DNA of 64,000 nt, from the NCBI GenBank assembly GCA_903822005.1, contig CAIJNL010000006.1:36592-100591 (forward strand). Direction: 5' to 3'. Positions 20,791-30,274 of this stretch are shown here, piece by piece. Origin of the DNA: an uncultured Nitrospiraceae bacterium (GTDB lineage: Bacteria; Nitrospirota; Thermodesulfovibrionia; Thermodesulfovibrionales; Dissulfurispiraceae). The notes below the pieces were generated by a model that made no database searches, was not told the origin of the DNA, and saw only the letters and a list, made by a program, of their open reading frames with translations. How positions within the stretch are numbered: position 1 is the first letter of the stretch; each line of letters begins with the position of its first letter. Made by a program: the position numbers and the translations under genes.

Positions 20791-21594
20791 TCAGGACCGC
20801 ATAAAGCCGCCCCTGCGGACCGTCCATAAATCGTCCGACAGGTTGCGATCGGCAAGATAATCATAGGGTATGGTGAAATATCCCTTAATTCCCCAATTCG
20901 CGCCCCAGGAATTGCGCACCAGAAACCGTCTTGCGGAATCATCGTAACCCACAGCAAGCACTGCATGGCCGCCCAACTGCCGCTCTCCTTGCCCGGGCAT
21001 GGGAACAATCCCGGTCTTGGCGACCTGTTGAGATTCAAAGCTTTCATAGACTGAAAAACCGAAGACAAAAGGAAAGTGTGACGCGAGGCAGGCTTTCATC
21101 TCATCAAAAGTAAGAATGCGGTGATAGGAAGTTATTTTGTGCTGCAGTGCCTGCCTGTAACATGCTGCGTCGGGCTTGACGGCAAACTTTGAGACCCTGT
21201 ATGGCCATCTCTTCTCAGAACAGACCCCTTGTTTGGCGAGCGTTTTAATACCGTCCCTGATCATGGCACCCGAGTCAGATTTGGTCGTATGCTCAAGGGC
21301 GCGCTCGTTGTAATAAATAAAAAGCCTGCTGAAGTCCTCAAATTGGACATTGTCCTTACGCTCCAGATATTCAAGGGCCCCGGCTAAGGCGTTGGCAGTG
21401 CAACTGCCGAGTTCACCCTGGTCTTCAACGGGCGAACACAGTGGCCTCAGATCAACAGATTCGGGCAGGACTGCCGGTACTCGCGATACTGCGCTAAAGA
21501 GAAAGTCGCGCTGATCAGGCAGGTCCGGCAGCCATCCATAAGCGCGCCTGATCAATTTCTTCCGTTTAGACAAAATTTCTTTTCGTGCTGGCAT
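20791..21594 (-). CDS. C1A papain-family cysteine protease, apparently cytoplasmic
   Basis: The 267-residue protein keeps the full papain catalytic set: Q59 and nucleophile C65 in VEDQGELGSCTANA, H210 in GGHAVLAVGYDD, and N228 in VRNSWGANWG. The N terminus is a short lysine/arginine-rich stretch (MPARKEILSKRKKLIRRAYGW) with no signal peptide and no long inhibitory propeptide. The enzyme may therefore act in the cytoplasm or be exported by another route. AAAGGAGG lies upstream of the ATG. Its substrate is unknown. Papain-like proteins of this short type recur in bacterial genomes, often near exported proteins. Confidence 0.9.
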   Translation of the reverse strand: MPARKEILSKRKKLIRRAYGWLPDLPDQRDFLFSAVSRVPAVLPESVDLRPLCSPVEDQGELGSCTANALAGALEYLERKDNVQFEDFSRLFIYYNERALEHTTKSDSGAMIRDGIKTLAKQGVCSEKRWPYRVSKFAVKPDAACYRQALQHKITSYHRILTFDEMKACLASHFPFVFGFSVYESFESQQVAKTGIVPMPGQGERQLGGHAVLAVGYDDSARRFLVRNSWGANWGIKGYFTIPYDYLADRNLSDDLWTVRRGGFMRS

Positions 21595-21819
21595 TACTGT
21601 CCTCCTTTATTAGATACCTGTTAAAAGGATAAAGTCTCGTATGCCTCGCGGGCAGTGACGATAAGATCAATTTGGAAAGATATGTGTTTAGATGGCCTTG
21701 GTTGCAATATTATTACACTTTAAATTATACTTTAAGCCATCTTAAGTTGCAATGCTTTTTTTATTGCTGCCAACCAACCAGGGTTCAGGATAGGGTTGCA
21801 TAGCCGACTGGAGGATTAT

Positions 21820-22311
21820 ATGCATATTATTTTTGGCCTGTTTCTGATATTATCGATACCCTTTATCCCTGACTATGCACATACTGACGGGAATGGTCTG
21901 CGAGTCTATACAAATGAAGATTTAAAAAAAGAGCGCCCAGCCCAAAAACAGGGAAGGATTGATGATCAACCCGATTTGAAAGCCTCACGGGCGATCAAGA
22001 AGAGAGATCCACAAAAGAGCTCAGCAGATTCGGGAAAGGATAAGTGGTGCAAAAATGGCACTCACCTGCGGAACCGCGTTGATGGGGCAAAAGACAGCCT
22101 GAAGACGGCCGAGAAAAAGCAGGCGGATGCCGCAGCAAGAGCGGAGCAAAGAAAGAAAGGCAGGCAAAAAGCAACTGCAGTGTCAGATGCCCCTGTCAGA
22201 AAAGCAAAAGGCAACCTCGCACGGGCCGAAAAACAGCTCTCTGACCTGGAACAGGATGCCCACCGCAAAGGCATACCTCCCGGATGGCTCAGGTGCCAGT
22301 TCAGCTATTGA
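21820..22311 (+). CDS. Small exported, lysine-rich coiled-coil protein
   Basis: From ATG 21820, preceded by GGAGG at 21810-21814, the protein has 163 residues. An in-frame TTG at 21796 is unlikely as a start. A hydrophobic signal peptide (about 1-21) is followed by NGLRVYTNEDLKKERP, which recalls DUF4124-like periplasmic proteins. A long basic alanine/lysine-rich helical stretch (about 80-150) follows, and the end is GWLRCQFSY. The function is unknown. It is divergent from the papain-like protease gene, with a 225-bp AT-rich region between them. Confidence 0.7.
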   Translation: MHIIFGLFLILSIPFIPDYAHTDGNGLRVYTNEDLKKERPAQKQGRIDDQPDLKASRAIKKRDPQKSSADSGKDKWCKNGTHLRNRVDGAKDSLKTAEKKQADAAARAEQRKKGRQKATAVSDAPVRKAKGNLARAEKQLSDLEQDAHRKGIPPGWLRCQFSY

Positions 22312-22493
22312 ATGCTAACAGGAAGATCGCTATCAGCATGCACAGCATCTGACTTGACCTGTTCTGGCTCGAGAAATAAATGGTGGTCCCAACTGGAGTT
22401 GAGCCTGATATAATGCTCTATAAATATTCGATTATATGTCGCTTTTTTTTATTCTTTCAGCTTCCGAGGAAAATCGATAGATAATTCAACTTC

Positions 22494-22528
22494 TTGACAA
22501 TTGTAAAGTTCAACTTTATAATTGTCAT
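22494..22528 (+). promoter_or_regulatory. Consensus sigma-70 promoter embedded in a palindrome, leaderless start
   Basis: TTGACA at 22494-22499 and TATAAT at 22517-22522 are separated by exactly 17 bases. The same stretch forms a 33-bp palindrome: the 16-base arm TGACAATTGTAAAGTT at 22495-22510 pairs with 22512-22527 with one mismatch around a single central base. Only six bases lie between the -10 hexamer and the ATG at 22529, so the transcript should start at or near the AUG. The dyad would let a dimeric protein cover both promoter elements. Confidence 0.85.
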
Positions 22529-23710
22529 ATGTACCTGAAACGCCTCTTAACAACTACACTATCACAAGCGAAGGACCTGTTTCCTGCAGTCCTGGTTACG
22601 GGCCCGCGACAGGCAGGAAAGACGACCTTTCTGCTACACGAGTCCGGCAAAGAGATTGCTTATGTGAGCTTTGATGATCCTATTGAGCGCCAGTTCGGGA
22701 AAAGTGACCCGAATGGGTTCCTAGACCGCTTCGCAGATCGTACTGTAATCCTTGATGAAGTGCAGTATCTTCCTGAGATTCTGCCATACCTGAAGATGCG
22801 TATCGACCGAAACCGAAAAAAAAATGGTCGATGGCTGCTTACGGGTTCCCAACAGTTCCAGCTCATGAAAAATATTTCGGAATCTCTTGCTGGTCGCGTT
22901 GCACTGCTCGAACTTTTGCCTTTTAGCACTATCGAGCATAAATATACCCAACTGGATGCTCTGATTTGGAACGGCTGCTATCCCGAACCGGCCCTCAATG
23001 CAAAAATCCGCGAGTTGTGGGTGCGCTCTTATATTCAGACATATATTGAGCGCGATATCCGCCAGCTCCAGAACATCAAGGACATTCATACCTTCGGCCT
23101 GTTTCTGGGACTTGCGGCAGCGCGCCATAGTCAGATATTGAATGCAGCCACGCTGGCAAGGGATGTAGGCGTATCTCAGCCGACAATCAAGTCATGGACC
23201 GCTGTTATGGAAGCATCATACTTGTGCAGACTGCTTCCCCCATACTTCAAGAATTACGGGAAGCGTCTTGTCAAAACGCCCAAACTCTATTTCCTTGATA
23301 CAGCCATTGTCTGCGAACTGACGCGGCAGCCAAACGGTTCTGCTGCCCTTGCAGGTGCAATGGGCGGCGCACTTTTTGAAGGCCTGATAGTGAGCGAGGC
23401 AGTTAAGGTCTTCACCATGCTCGGGAAAAGTCCGGACATATTCTTCTGGCGTTCACACGATGGACTCGAAGTCGATTTGATTATTCAGGTTCAGGGAAAG
23501 CTTGTTCCTGTTGAGATTAAACTCACAGCTACACCGACCGAAGGCCACGCAGGGCCTCTCCAAAGGTTCAAGGCACTTGCCGGCAGGGATGCCGCTGATA
23601 CCGGGCTTGTCGTTTGTCGCGTTAAAGAAGAAAAAAAGCTTCCTTTCGGGAATATTGCCTTGCCATGGGAACATTTCGCTGATTGGCTCTTCAGGCTATT
23701 GAAGGGCTGA
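22529..23710 (+). CDS. AAA-family ATPase with DUF4143 domain
   Basis: The 393-residue protein has Walker A GPRQAGKT at residues 25-32, Walker B VILDEVQ near 75, a sensor-like LLTGSQQ, and the C-terminal DUF4143 region. The last part contains FFWRSHDGLEVDLII and PVEIKLT, an arrangement reminiscent of PD-(D/E)xK nuclease cores. The middle part contains a winged-helix-like ARDVGVSQPTIKSW. The family is widespread in bacteria and archaea, often strain-specific, and its function is not established. The gene has its own palindromic promoter and no obvious leader, and it is convergent with glnD. Confidence 0.92.
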   Translation: MYLKRLLTTTLSQAKDLFPAVLVTGPRQAGKTTFLLHESGKEIAYVSFDDPIERQFGKSDPNGFLDRFADRTVILDEVQYLPEILPYLKMRIDRNRKKNGRWLLTGSQQFQLMKNISESLAGRVALLELLPFSTIEHKYTQLDALIWNGCYPEPALNAKIRELWVRSYIQTYIERDIRQLQNIKDIHTFGLFLGLAAARHSQILNAATLARDVGVSQPTIKSWTAVMEASYLCRLLPPYFKNYGKRLVKTPKLYFLDTAIVCELTRQPNGSAALAGAMGGALFEGLIVSEAVKVFTMLGKSPDIFFWRSHDGLEVDLIIQVQGKLVPVEIKLTATPTEGHAGPLQRFKALAGRDAADTGLVVCRVKEEKKLPFGNIALPWEHFADWLFRLLKG

Positions 23711-23725
23711 TTGGTGATGACCAGC

Positions 23726-23842
23726 TTACTTCCCCAGCCCGATTATATGATGCTCAAAAACATACCCGAAATCCTCGGCAATACTCTTGAACTTGTTCCT
23801 TATCGTACCAAAGTCAAAGCTTAGGTCAGCGCCATGCTCATT
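23726..23842 (-). other. In-frame sense extension after the glnD stop codon
   Basis: Directly after the TGA of glnD (23843-23845) the same frame continues for 38 sense codons to a TAA at 23726-23728. It reads NEHGADLSFDFGTIRNKF at its start and ends EHHIIGLGK. The composition looks like protein. It may be the remnant of a lost gene or a former C-terminal extension of GlnD. I cannot assign it to a family. Confidence 0.35.
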
Positions 23843-26557
23843 TCAATTGCCCACTTCAGTCCCAGCAGCTTCCCTGACCGGCGCTATCTCTTCAGAATAT
23901 AGCTGCGCAAGCAGGCCAAAGATGGTATCTGATGAGAGCTTTCCGCCATCCTGCTGGAGATAAAAGACATCCTGCGCGATATTTTCTTCGGTATTTATTA
24001 TGGCCGATACGATATCAACATTATGCGAATATAACCGGCTGGTAATGGCATAGAGCAGCCCTATCCTGTCGGGCAAAAAGACTTCGAGAATAGTAGAATT
24101 CTCGGAAGTTTCGTTGTCGATGTCAATGCTGCTCTCAAAACGTCTATAGGGATGCGCCTGACTGTTACCCGCAGACATACGCTTTCCAATAACCGCTGAC
24201 GGCATTCCTTCGGGTTCTTTTAACAGCGCCCGCCCGAAAAAGTTCTTTATTTCTTCTTCAGAGCCCTCCCACCAGAGGTCCTGCCAATTGGATATTGTAA
24301 TCCTGTCTACTACAATTCCGGATCTGCCTGTGTAGAGACGCGCGTTAAGGATATTAAGCCCCTTTGCGCCAAGCACTCCCACGACCCTCGCAAAGAGACC
24401 CATCATGTCCTGAGTAGCGATGGTCATATCGCTCGTGCCGTCGCTTTTGTCTTTGACAGACATAACCAGCTTCTCTTTCGCAATCATTTTCACCATCGCG
24501 TAATCTTCTCGTATTGCTTCTATCGAATTGGATATCAGATAACGTTCAGGCATATCTTTCACATATTCTCTCAGGCTTGCATCCCCGATCTCGGCCTGCT
24601 GATACTCCACACCCCTTAACCTGTCACGCGTTCTCCTGAAGAGATTCAGGAACAGGAAGGCCTTCCATTCTGTCCAGAATCCTGGGTTCACTGCCTTCAT
24701 GTCCGCGTATGTCATCAGATACAGTGCATTGAGATTATTCTCATTCTCCACTACCTCGGAAACCTGGGCAATGGTCTCAGGGGCCTCTATATCTCTTCTC
24801 AAAATAAGCTTTGCCAGAAGAATATGGTGCTTTACAAGCATGGCTATCTGTCTGCGGTCTTCCCGCTCCATGCCGAAGCGAAGCGCAATCTCGCGAATCA
24901 TTCTGAATCCGGCCTCTTCGTGCACTGCGCCTCCGCCCTTCCCGATGTCGTGCAGAAGCACTGCAAAATAGAGGACTTCAGGCTTTACCTTTCCCTTTAT
25001 CTCGGCAAGAACATCGGCTCCAGGCGACTCGCCTTTCTTGAGTATTTCGATACTCCTGACCGCAAACAAACTGTGTTCATCAACTGTATACCGGTGATAC
25101 AGCTCATGAATGACCAGATGCCTGAGCCTGCCGAATTCCGGGATCATCCTGTCGAGGACACCAATATCATGCATTTCGCGCAGCGTTTCATACACTCTTT
25201 TACTGCGGAGAATATCATAAAATGCCTTAATCATGGGCCGTGACGGTGATGCTTTCAAACTGATCACATGCAGGTTATTCCTGAGCAGTTCTTTAAGCTG
25301 AAGGCTGAATCTCCTGCCGGTTGAGGCAAAAACACTGAAGGCCTCGACCATCTTGTCGGGGTCTGAAAAAATGGCCCGGTCCTTGACCACAATTTCATGA
25401 TTGTAGAGATAAAAATCATTAGTCACCTTTTTAAGCCCGACCAGTATGCCCAGGCCCAGAGTCTTTCGTCCGACAATATCCGTAACCTTGTTCAGCAAGG
25501 CAGTTATGTCCCGCGCCCTTTTATAATAAATCCTCATCATGACCTCTGAGGAATAAAACCGCTTGGTGTCCCTGAAACCGAGCAGCTTCGATACGGCCTC
25601 CTGAAATTCAAAAGACATTACATCCGTCTTCCTGCCGGCAACGCAATGAAGGGCCAGTCTCATCCTGAGGATAAACTCGCAGGCCAGACTAAAATCCCTG
25701 CTTTCTTCTTTCGTAAATATTTTCCCGTGATCACTGTCGCCGGGGAACATCACCTTCAGCAGCCATGACAGACAATGAGAATCACGCAACCCTCCCGGTC
25801 CTTCTTTTAGATTGGGTTCAAGCATATATATAGAATCGCCATACTGTTTGTGACGCTCGGACATGTTGCGCAATATATCGCCCACAAACTGCTTCTTGCC
25901 CTTGAATAAAACCCCGGGATAAATGTCCGTAATATACTCCCTGAAAACGGCCTCATCCCCTGCGATGAATCGGCTCTCCATAAGTGATGTGCGCGTCTTT
26001 TGATCTTTGTTTGCCTCATCAGCGCATTCGGAATATGTCCGCACACTGTAGCTTATATCGAGACCAAGGTCCCATAGACCATAAAGCACCTTCTGGGCCA
26101 TCTCCAGATTCTCTTTTTTCTTGTTCCGAACCAGAATCATTATGTCGACATCAGAGAAAGGTGCGAGAACATGCCTGCCGTACCCGCCAACACCTAAAAG
26201 TGCAAGTTCGTACTGTCCGGACTGCTTTTCTGTGTTTGCCTTATGAGCAATGTCATGCTGCGGCAGGACAAGTTTTTGTCCGCTCGTTGCCGAATAAAAA
26301 GATTCGCGCAGCAGAGAGTCCATCCATTCCACAAGGCTGTCGGCTATAAAAGTGCCCTTTTTACACTCTTTTAGCAACTTCTCGCTGGTTTCGCAGAGGC
26401 TTGCCGCTATCTTATTCAACATGGTCTTCTTATGTCCTTTTTCCTGTAATAATAGTATTTTACATTGTCTGAAGTCCTGTTGTTTAGCTTTTTTTGCGGC
26501 ACTGACTTCCCGATTGCAGTGTGCAGAAAAAGTGTCAGAATAATGACGCATACTCAT
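23843..26557 (-). CDS. glnD: [Protein-PII] uridylyltransferase/uridylyl-removing enzyme
   Basis: GlnD is the nitrogen sensor that modifies PII protein according to glutamine. The 904-residue frame has the nucleotidyltransferase motif GGYGRHVLAPFSDVDI, the GlnD linker region, an HD domain with VLLHDIGKGG for de-uridylylation, and two C-terminal ACT domains (about residues 700-780 and 820-895) that bind glutamine. The first 45 residues lack a ribosome site and look unlike the family; the internal ATG at 26422 (MLNKIAAS), with AAAGGA upstream, may be the real start. No glnB or amtB gene lies beside it. Confidence 0.93.
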   Translation of the reverse strand: MSMRHYSDTFSAHCNREVSAAKKAKQQDFRQCKILLLQEKGHKKTMLNKIAASLCETSEKLLKECKKGTFIADSLVEWMDSLLRESFYSATSGQKLVLPQHDIAHKANTEKQSGQYELALLGVGGYGRHVLAPFSDVDIMILVRNKKKENLEMAQKVLYGLWDLGLDISYSVRTYSECADEANKDQKTRTSLMESRFIAGDEAVFREYITDIYPGVLFKGKKQFVGDILRNMSERHKQYGDSIYMLEPNLKEGPGGLRDSHCLSWLLKVMFPGDSDHGKIFTKEESRDFSLACEFILRMRLALHCVAGRKTDVMSFEFQEAVSKLLGFRDTKRFYSSEVMMRIYYKRARDITALLNKVTDIVGRKTLGLGILVGLKKVTNDFYLYNHEIVVKDRAIFSDPDKMVEAFSVFASTGRRFSLQLKELLRNNLHVISLKASPSRPMIKAFYDILRSKRVYETLREMHDIGVLDRMIPEFGRLRHLVIHELYHRYTVDEHSLFAVRSIEILKKGESPGADVLAEIKGKVKPEVLYFAVLLHDIGKGGGAVHEEAGFRMIREIALRFGMEREDRRQIAMLVKHHILLAKLILRRDIEAPETIAQVSEVVENENNLNALYLMTYADMKAVNPGFWTEWKAFLFLNLFRRTRDRLRGVEYQQAEIGDASLREYVKDMPERYLISNSIEAIREDYAMVKMIAKEKLVMSVKDKSDGTSDMTIATQDMMGLFARVVGVLGAKGLNILNARLYTGRSGIVVDRITISNWQDLWWEGSEEEIKNFFGRALLKEPEGMPSAVIGKRMSAGNSQAHPYRRFESSIDIDNETSENSTILEVFLPDRIGLLYAITSRLYSHNVDIVSAIINTEENIAQDVFYLQQDGGKLSSDTIFGLLAQLYSEEIAPVREAAGTEVGN

Positions 26558-26691
26558 TCAGGACAGCGTCGAAGAATCTCTTGCCTTGGGCTTCTGAGAC
26601 CGGAGTATTGAACTTGCTATTAGATGTCCATATTATGATAGGCTACAATGTACATTAAGAAACGCCTGAAATTACGCCAATGGGAGATATT

Positions 26692-27594
26692 ATGAAGCCA
26701 ATTCGATCATACAGGATTTATATTTGGGGTTTATTTTGCCTGATTTTTATTATCTTTTTAATCACTCCGCCGGCAGCTCAATCCCAAGACCTGGATGAGA
26801 TCAGGCAAGCTGGCGTTATCCGTCATCTCGGGATACCGTACGCCAATTTTGTAACGGGCGGCGGTGATGGAATGGATGTAGAACTTGTAAAGCTCTTTGC
26901 TGCGCATATCGGGGTCCGCTACGAGTATGTTAAGACTGACTGGGATGAGGCTATCGGTGACCTTACCGGCAAACTGGTCAGACCCAAGGGTGGCGAGATA
27001 GAAATCCTTGCGGAAGTACCTGTGAAAGGGGATTTGATCGCAAACGGGATGACCGTAATCCCATGGCGGCAACAGATCGTCAACTACTCAATGCCGACAT
27101 TTCCAAACCAGGTATGGCTTGTAGCACGTTCGGATTCTCCGATCAATCCCATAAAGCCGAGCGGTAACCTGAAAAAAGACATCGAGATGGTAAAACAATT
27201 GATTCGGGACAAGAAGCTGATTACCAAAGCGAACACCTGTCTCGATCCTTCTTTATATAACCTTGCGGCAACCGGCGCTCAGATCATACTCTTTCAGGGA
27301 TCTCTGAACGAAATTGCTCCGGCATTGCTCAATCAGGAAGCTGAAGTGACCCTGCTGGATGTGCCTGATGCTCTTGTTGCGCTCCAGAAATGGCCGGGCA
27401 AGATCAAGGTTATAGGTCCGGTCAGCAGCGTACAGGACATGGCCGTGGCCTTTAGAAAAGACTCTCCCAAGCTGAGAGCGGCCTTTGACCGGTTTCTCGC
27501 AACTCTGCAAAAAAATGGTACGCTGAGAAAAATTGCGCTGAAGTACTACCCTTTTGTAACAGATTATTATGGTACTTTTTTCAAAACAAGATAA
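26692..27594 (+). CDS. Periplasmic solute-binding protein, family 3
   Basis: From ATG 26692 (GGGAG site upstream; ATG 26680 is in frame but less well placed) the protein is 300 residues with a signal peptide (about 1-30, ending AAQSQD). It has the start of a family 3 amino-acid-type binding protein: LDEIRQAGVIRHLGIPYANF, GMDVELVKLFAAHIG, and a late AFRKDSPKLRAAFDRFLATL. No permease or ATPase genes follow. Instead, a hybrid histidine kinase starts 44 bp downstream, so the protein probably serves as a ligand receptor for that kinase rather than for transport (inference). Confidence 0.87.
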   Translation: MKPIRSYRIYIWGLFCLIFIIFLITPPAAQSQDLDEIRQAGVIRHLGIPYANFVTGGGDGMDVELVKLFAAHIGVRYEYVKTDWDEAIGDLTGKLVRPKGGEIEILAEVPVKGDLIANGMTVIPWRQQIVNYSMPTFPNQVWLVARSDSPINPIKPSGNLKKDIEMVKQLIRDKKLITKANTCLDPSLYNLAATGAQIILFQGSLNEIAPALLNQEAEVTLLDVPDALVALQKWPGKIKVIGPVSSVQDMAVAFRKDSPKLRAAFDRFLATLQKNGTLRKIALKYYPFVTDYYGTFFKTR

Positions 27595-27638
27595 ATTCAT
27601 TTTCTTTTTGACTGGGGAATGTCCGGGGATAATTGAGA

Positions 27639-30191
27639 ATGACTAACGTAAAGTTTACGAGATATTCCATAATAGGCATTATCATCATCGTAATCATTCT
27701 TGTCTATGTATCATTTTTATTGACCTCGAATTATTCTTCACAGACAAGCCTTAAGCAGACACTCCTCGCTCAATTCAGGATGGAGAACTCCTGGCGTGCA
27801 TCGTCGGTTTCCTATTTTTTCAATGACCGGCGTGAGGATATTATGAACCTGGCATCTTCACGCGAGATCGGGGTCTTCTTTGAAAACCGCGCTCTGGGCA
27901 TGAGTATGGATTACGGACTCAGGCAGAGCTTGCCGCCCATCAAGGAGCTGTTTGTTTCCCTGCTCAGGAGACACCGTATCAATCAGGATGCAATGTACCT
28001 GGAGATCGCACTGCTTGATGATAAAGGGGGATATCTCGTCCATGCCCGCACAAACGGCCAGACAAAGATGGTCCCGGGAGATTCAAGGCGGCTTCTTATG
28101 CCTGGTAATCGAACAGGCAATGTTCTTGCGGAGGACAAAACCCGTTCTATAATAATTTCAACGGCATATTATTTCAAGGGCAAGTATTCAGGTCAGATCG
28201 TAGCCTGGATAAATCCAGATTATATAACGCGCAATATTCTGATTCCACGGGACACTTCCGATCGAAAGGACCTGCTCGTGTCAAATACCGGAGTTGTCTA
28301 CCTCCCCGCCGGATCAATACTGCCGCCCGGCACACAGTCTCATCCGGAAAGCATGCCATTTCGATTCGAAACAAGAACATTGGAAATACAGCCGCAGGAA
28401 ATGATAGCGGTAAACTGTCCGGTAAAAAATACGCCGTTCTCCCTCTATACGGTCGCTCCCGACCAGAGCGTTACCGGCAAACTCGATCCCCAAGGTCTGC
28501 TTGTGGGCATGGGGATACTGGCAGTCGCGATTATTGGAGGCGCCATATACATAGAGAGGACCCTTAGGCGATCTCTGTTGCTCCAGGCAGGGCTCGATGC
28601 GTCCCTGCAACGCGCGCAGGATGCGCGGGCAAAGAACCTTCGGCTCGAGACCGAGATCAGCGTTCGCATGCAGGCAGAAGAGGCATTGAGGACATCACAC
28701 AACAGCCTTCAATCCATTATTGACAACATAGATGCCATTGTCTATGTTGCCGACATGCAAACACATGAGGTACTGCTTATCAACAAGTACGTTCGGAATG
28801 TGCTCGGCGATATAACGGGCAAGATCTGCTGGCAGTCGTTACAAACGGACCAGAGCAGGCCTTGCAGTTTTTGTTCTAACGACAATCTCATCGACGCTGA
28901 CGGTACTCCTGCTGACACGTATATATGGGAATTTCAGAATACGATGAACGGCAGGTGGTATGAATGTCGTGATAAAGCGATCAAATGGATTGACGACAGG
29001 ATGGTCAGGCTGGAGGTCGCGACAGACATTACCGAACGAAAGCAAATGGCCGCGGAAATTCTGAACGTTCAGAAACTTGAATCAGTCGGCATCCTTGCGG
29101 GCGGCATTGCTCATGACTTCAACAACATCCTGCAGGTCATTATGGGAAATATCTCACTTGCCAAAATGATGCTGAATGAACATACTCATGATAAAGTAAT
29201 ATCCTGCCTGAATCAGGCGGATGAGGCCACTCTTGTGGCAAGAGAACTCAGTTTCCGGTTACTTACGTTCTCAAAAGGCGGCGATCCGGTTAGAACGATA
29301 TGCCCGGTCGACAATATTCTGAGAAAAGCGGCAGGTTTATCCCTGAGCGGATCCAATATCACCTGCGATCTCGTTCTTCAACATGACCTTTATCCGGTTG
29401 AAGCAGACGAAGGTCAGCTGACTCAGGTTTTCAACAATCTTCTCATTAATGCAAAAGAAGCAATGCCTGAAGGGGGTACCGTCATCATAAAAGCAGACAA
29501 TGTTATGCTGGCAGATGGTGATCCTCTCCCCTTAAAACGCGGCAACTACGTTAAAATCTCGATCCGGGACAACGGGGACGGCATCCCGAATGGGATATTA
29601 TCCAACATTTTTGATCCTTATTTTACGACAAAATCGATGAGCGCACAGAAGGGTTCAGGGCTTGGTCTTACAATCAGCCTTTCTATAATCAAAAAACATG
29701 ACGGGCATATAAGCTTCGAGACCAGGGAGGGGAATGGTACGACTTTTCATGTCTTCATACCTGCAACTGATAAGATGCCTATCAAATCCAAGTCACCCGG
29801 AAAAGCACTGAAAAGTGTTTCGGCGAAGCGCATTCTGTTTATGGATGATGATGACATCGTAAGAAAATCAATCGGGGCAATGATGGAAAGTCTAGGCCAT
29901 GAGATCGAATATGCCAGAAACGGTGAAGAAGCGATTACAATATTCCGTCGTGCAATTATGAACAGTAACAATTTTGATGGTGTGATTCTGGATTTAACTG
30001 TCAAGGGAGGGATGGGCGGAGATAAAGCTGCAGTAAAATTGCTGGAGATCGATCCGGAGATCAAGATGGTCATTTCGAGCGGTTATTCCGACAATCCCGT
30101 CATGATAAATTTCAGGGATTACGGATTCTTTGATGCCATAAAAAAACCTTTTAACATAGAACTGCTTAAAGAAACACTCGTAAAACTCTAG
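27639..30191 (+). CDS. Hybrid histidine kinase with periplasmic sensor, PAS and receiver domains
   Basis: The 850-residue protein (ATG 27639; an in-frame TTG at 27633 is less likely) has a membrane helix at about 9-30, a periplasmic sensor region (about 35-285), a second helix at about 287-305 and a PAS domain (about 350-465) containing a cysteine pair (RPCSFCSND). HisKA follows with the phospho-acceptor histidine in GGIAHDFNNILQVIMGN, then HATPase (NNLLINAKEAMPEGG, GSGLGLTISLSIIKKH). A C-terminal receiver carries the phospho-aspartate in GVILDLTVKGGMGGDKA. There is no DNA-binding output domain. It is presumably co-transcribed with the solute-binding protein upstream. Confidence 0.92.
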   Translation: MTNVKFTRYSIIGIIIIVIILVYVSFLLTSNYSSQTSLKQTLLAQFRMENSWRASSVSYFFNDRREDIMNLASSREIGVFFENRALGMSMDYGLRQSLPPIKELFVSLLRRHRINQDAMYLEIALLDDKGGYLVHARTNGQTKMVPGDSRRLLMPGNRTGNVLAEDKTRSIIISTAYYFKGKYSGQIVAWINPDYITRNILIPRDTSDRKDLLVSNTGVVYLPAGSILPPGTQSHPESMPFRFETRTLEIQPQEMIAVNCPVKNTPFSLYTVAPDQSVTGKLDPQGLLVGMGILAVAIIGGAIYIERTLRRSLLLQAGLDASLQRAQDARAKNLRLETEISVRMQAEEALRTSHNSLQSIIDNIDAIVYVADMQTHEVLLINKYVRNVLGDITGKICWQSLQTDQSRPCSFCSNDNLIDADGTPADTYIWEFQNTMNGRWYECRDKAIKWIDDRMVRLEVATDITERKQMAAEILNVQKLESVGILAGGIAHDFNNILQVIMGNISLAKMMLNEHTHDKVISCLNQADEATLVARELSFRLLTFSKGGDPVRTICPVDNILRKAAGLSLSGSNITCDLVLQHDLYPVEADEGQLTQVFNNLLINAKEAMPEGGTVIIKADNVMLADGDPLPLKRGNYVKISIRDNGDGIPNGILSNIFDPYFTTKSMSAQKGSGLGLTISLSIIKKHDGHISFETREGNGTTFHVFIPATDKMPIKSKSPGKALKSVSAKRILFMDDDDIVRKSIGAMMESLGHEIEYARNGEEAITIFRRAIMNSNNFDGVILDLTVKGGMGGDKAAVKLLEIDPEIKMVISSGYSDNPVMINFRDYGFFDAIKKPFNIELLKETLVKL

Positions 30192-30274
30192 TCTGACATG
30201 TTCAATAAGCAGTAAGCCCGGCAATGCCGGACCCTCCCGTCAAGACTGCTCGCAGACCGCGCTTGAAGCGTTTT

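Noticed and set aside
30218..30230. CCGGC-AAT-GCCGG hairpin after the hybrid kinase gene as a terminator
   Set aside because: There is no T-run after the stem and it is short, so I do not call it.
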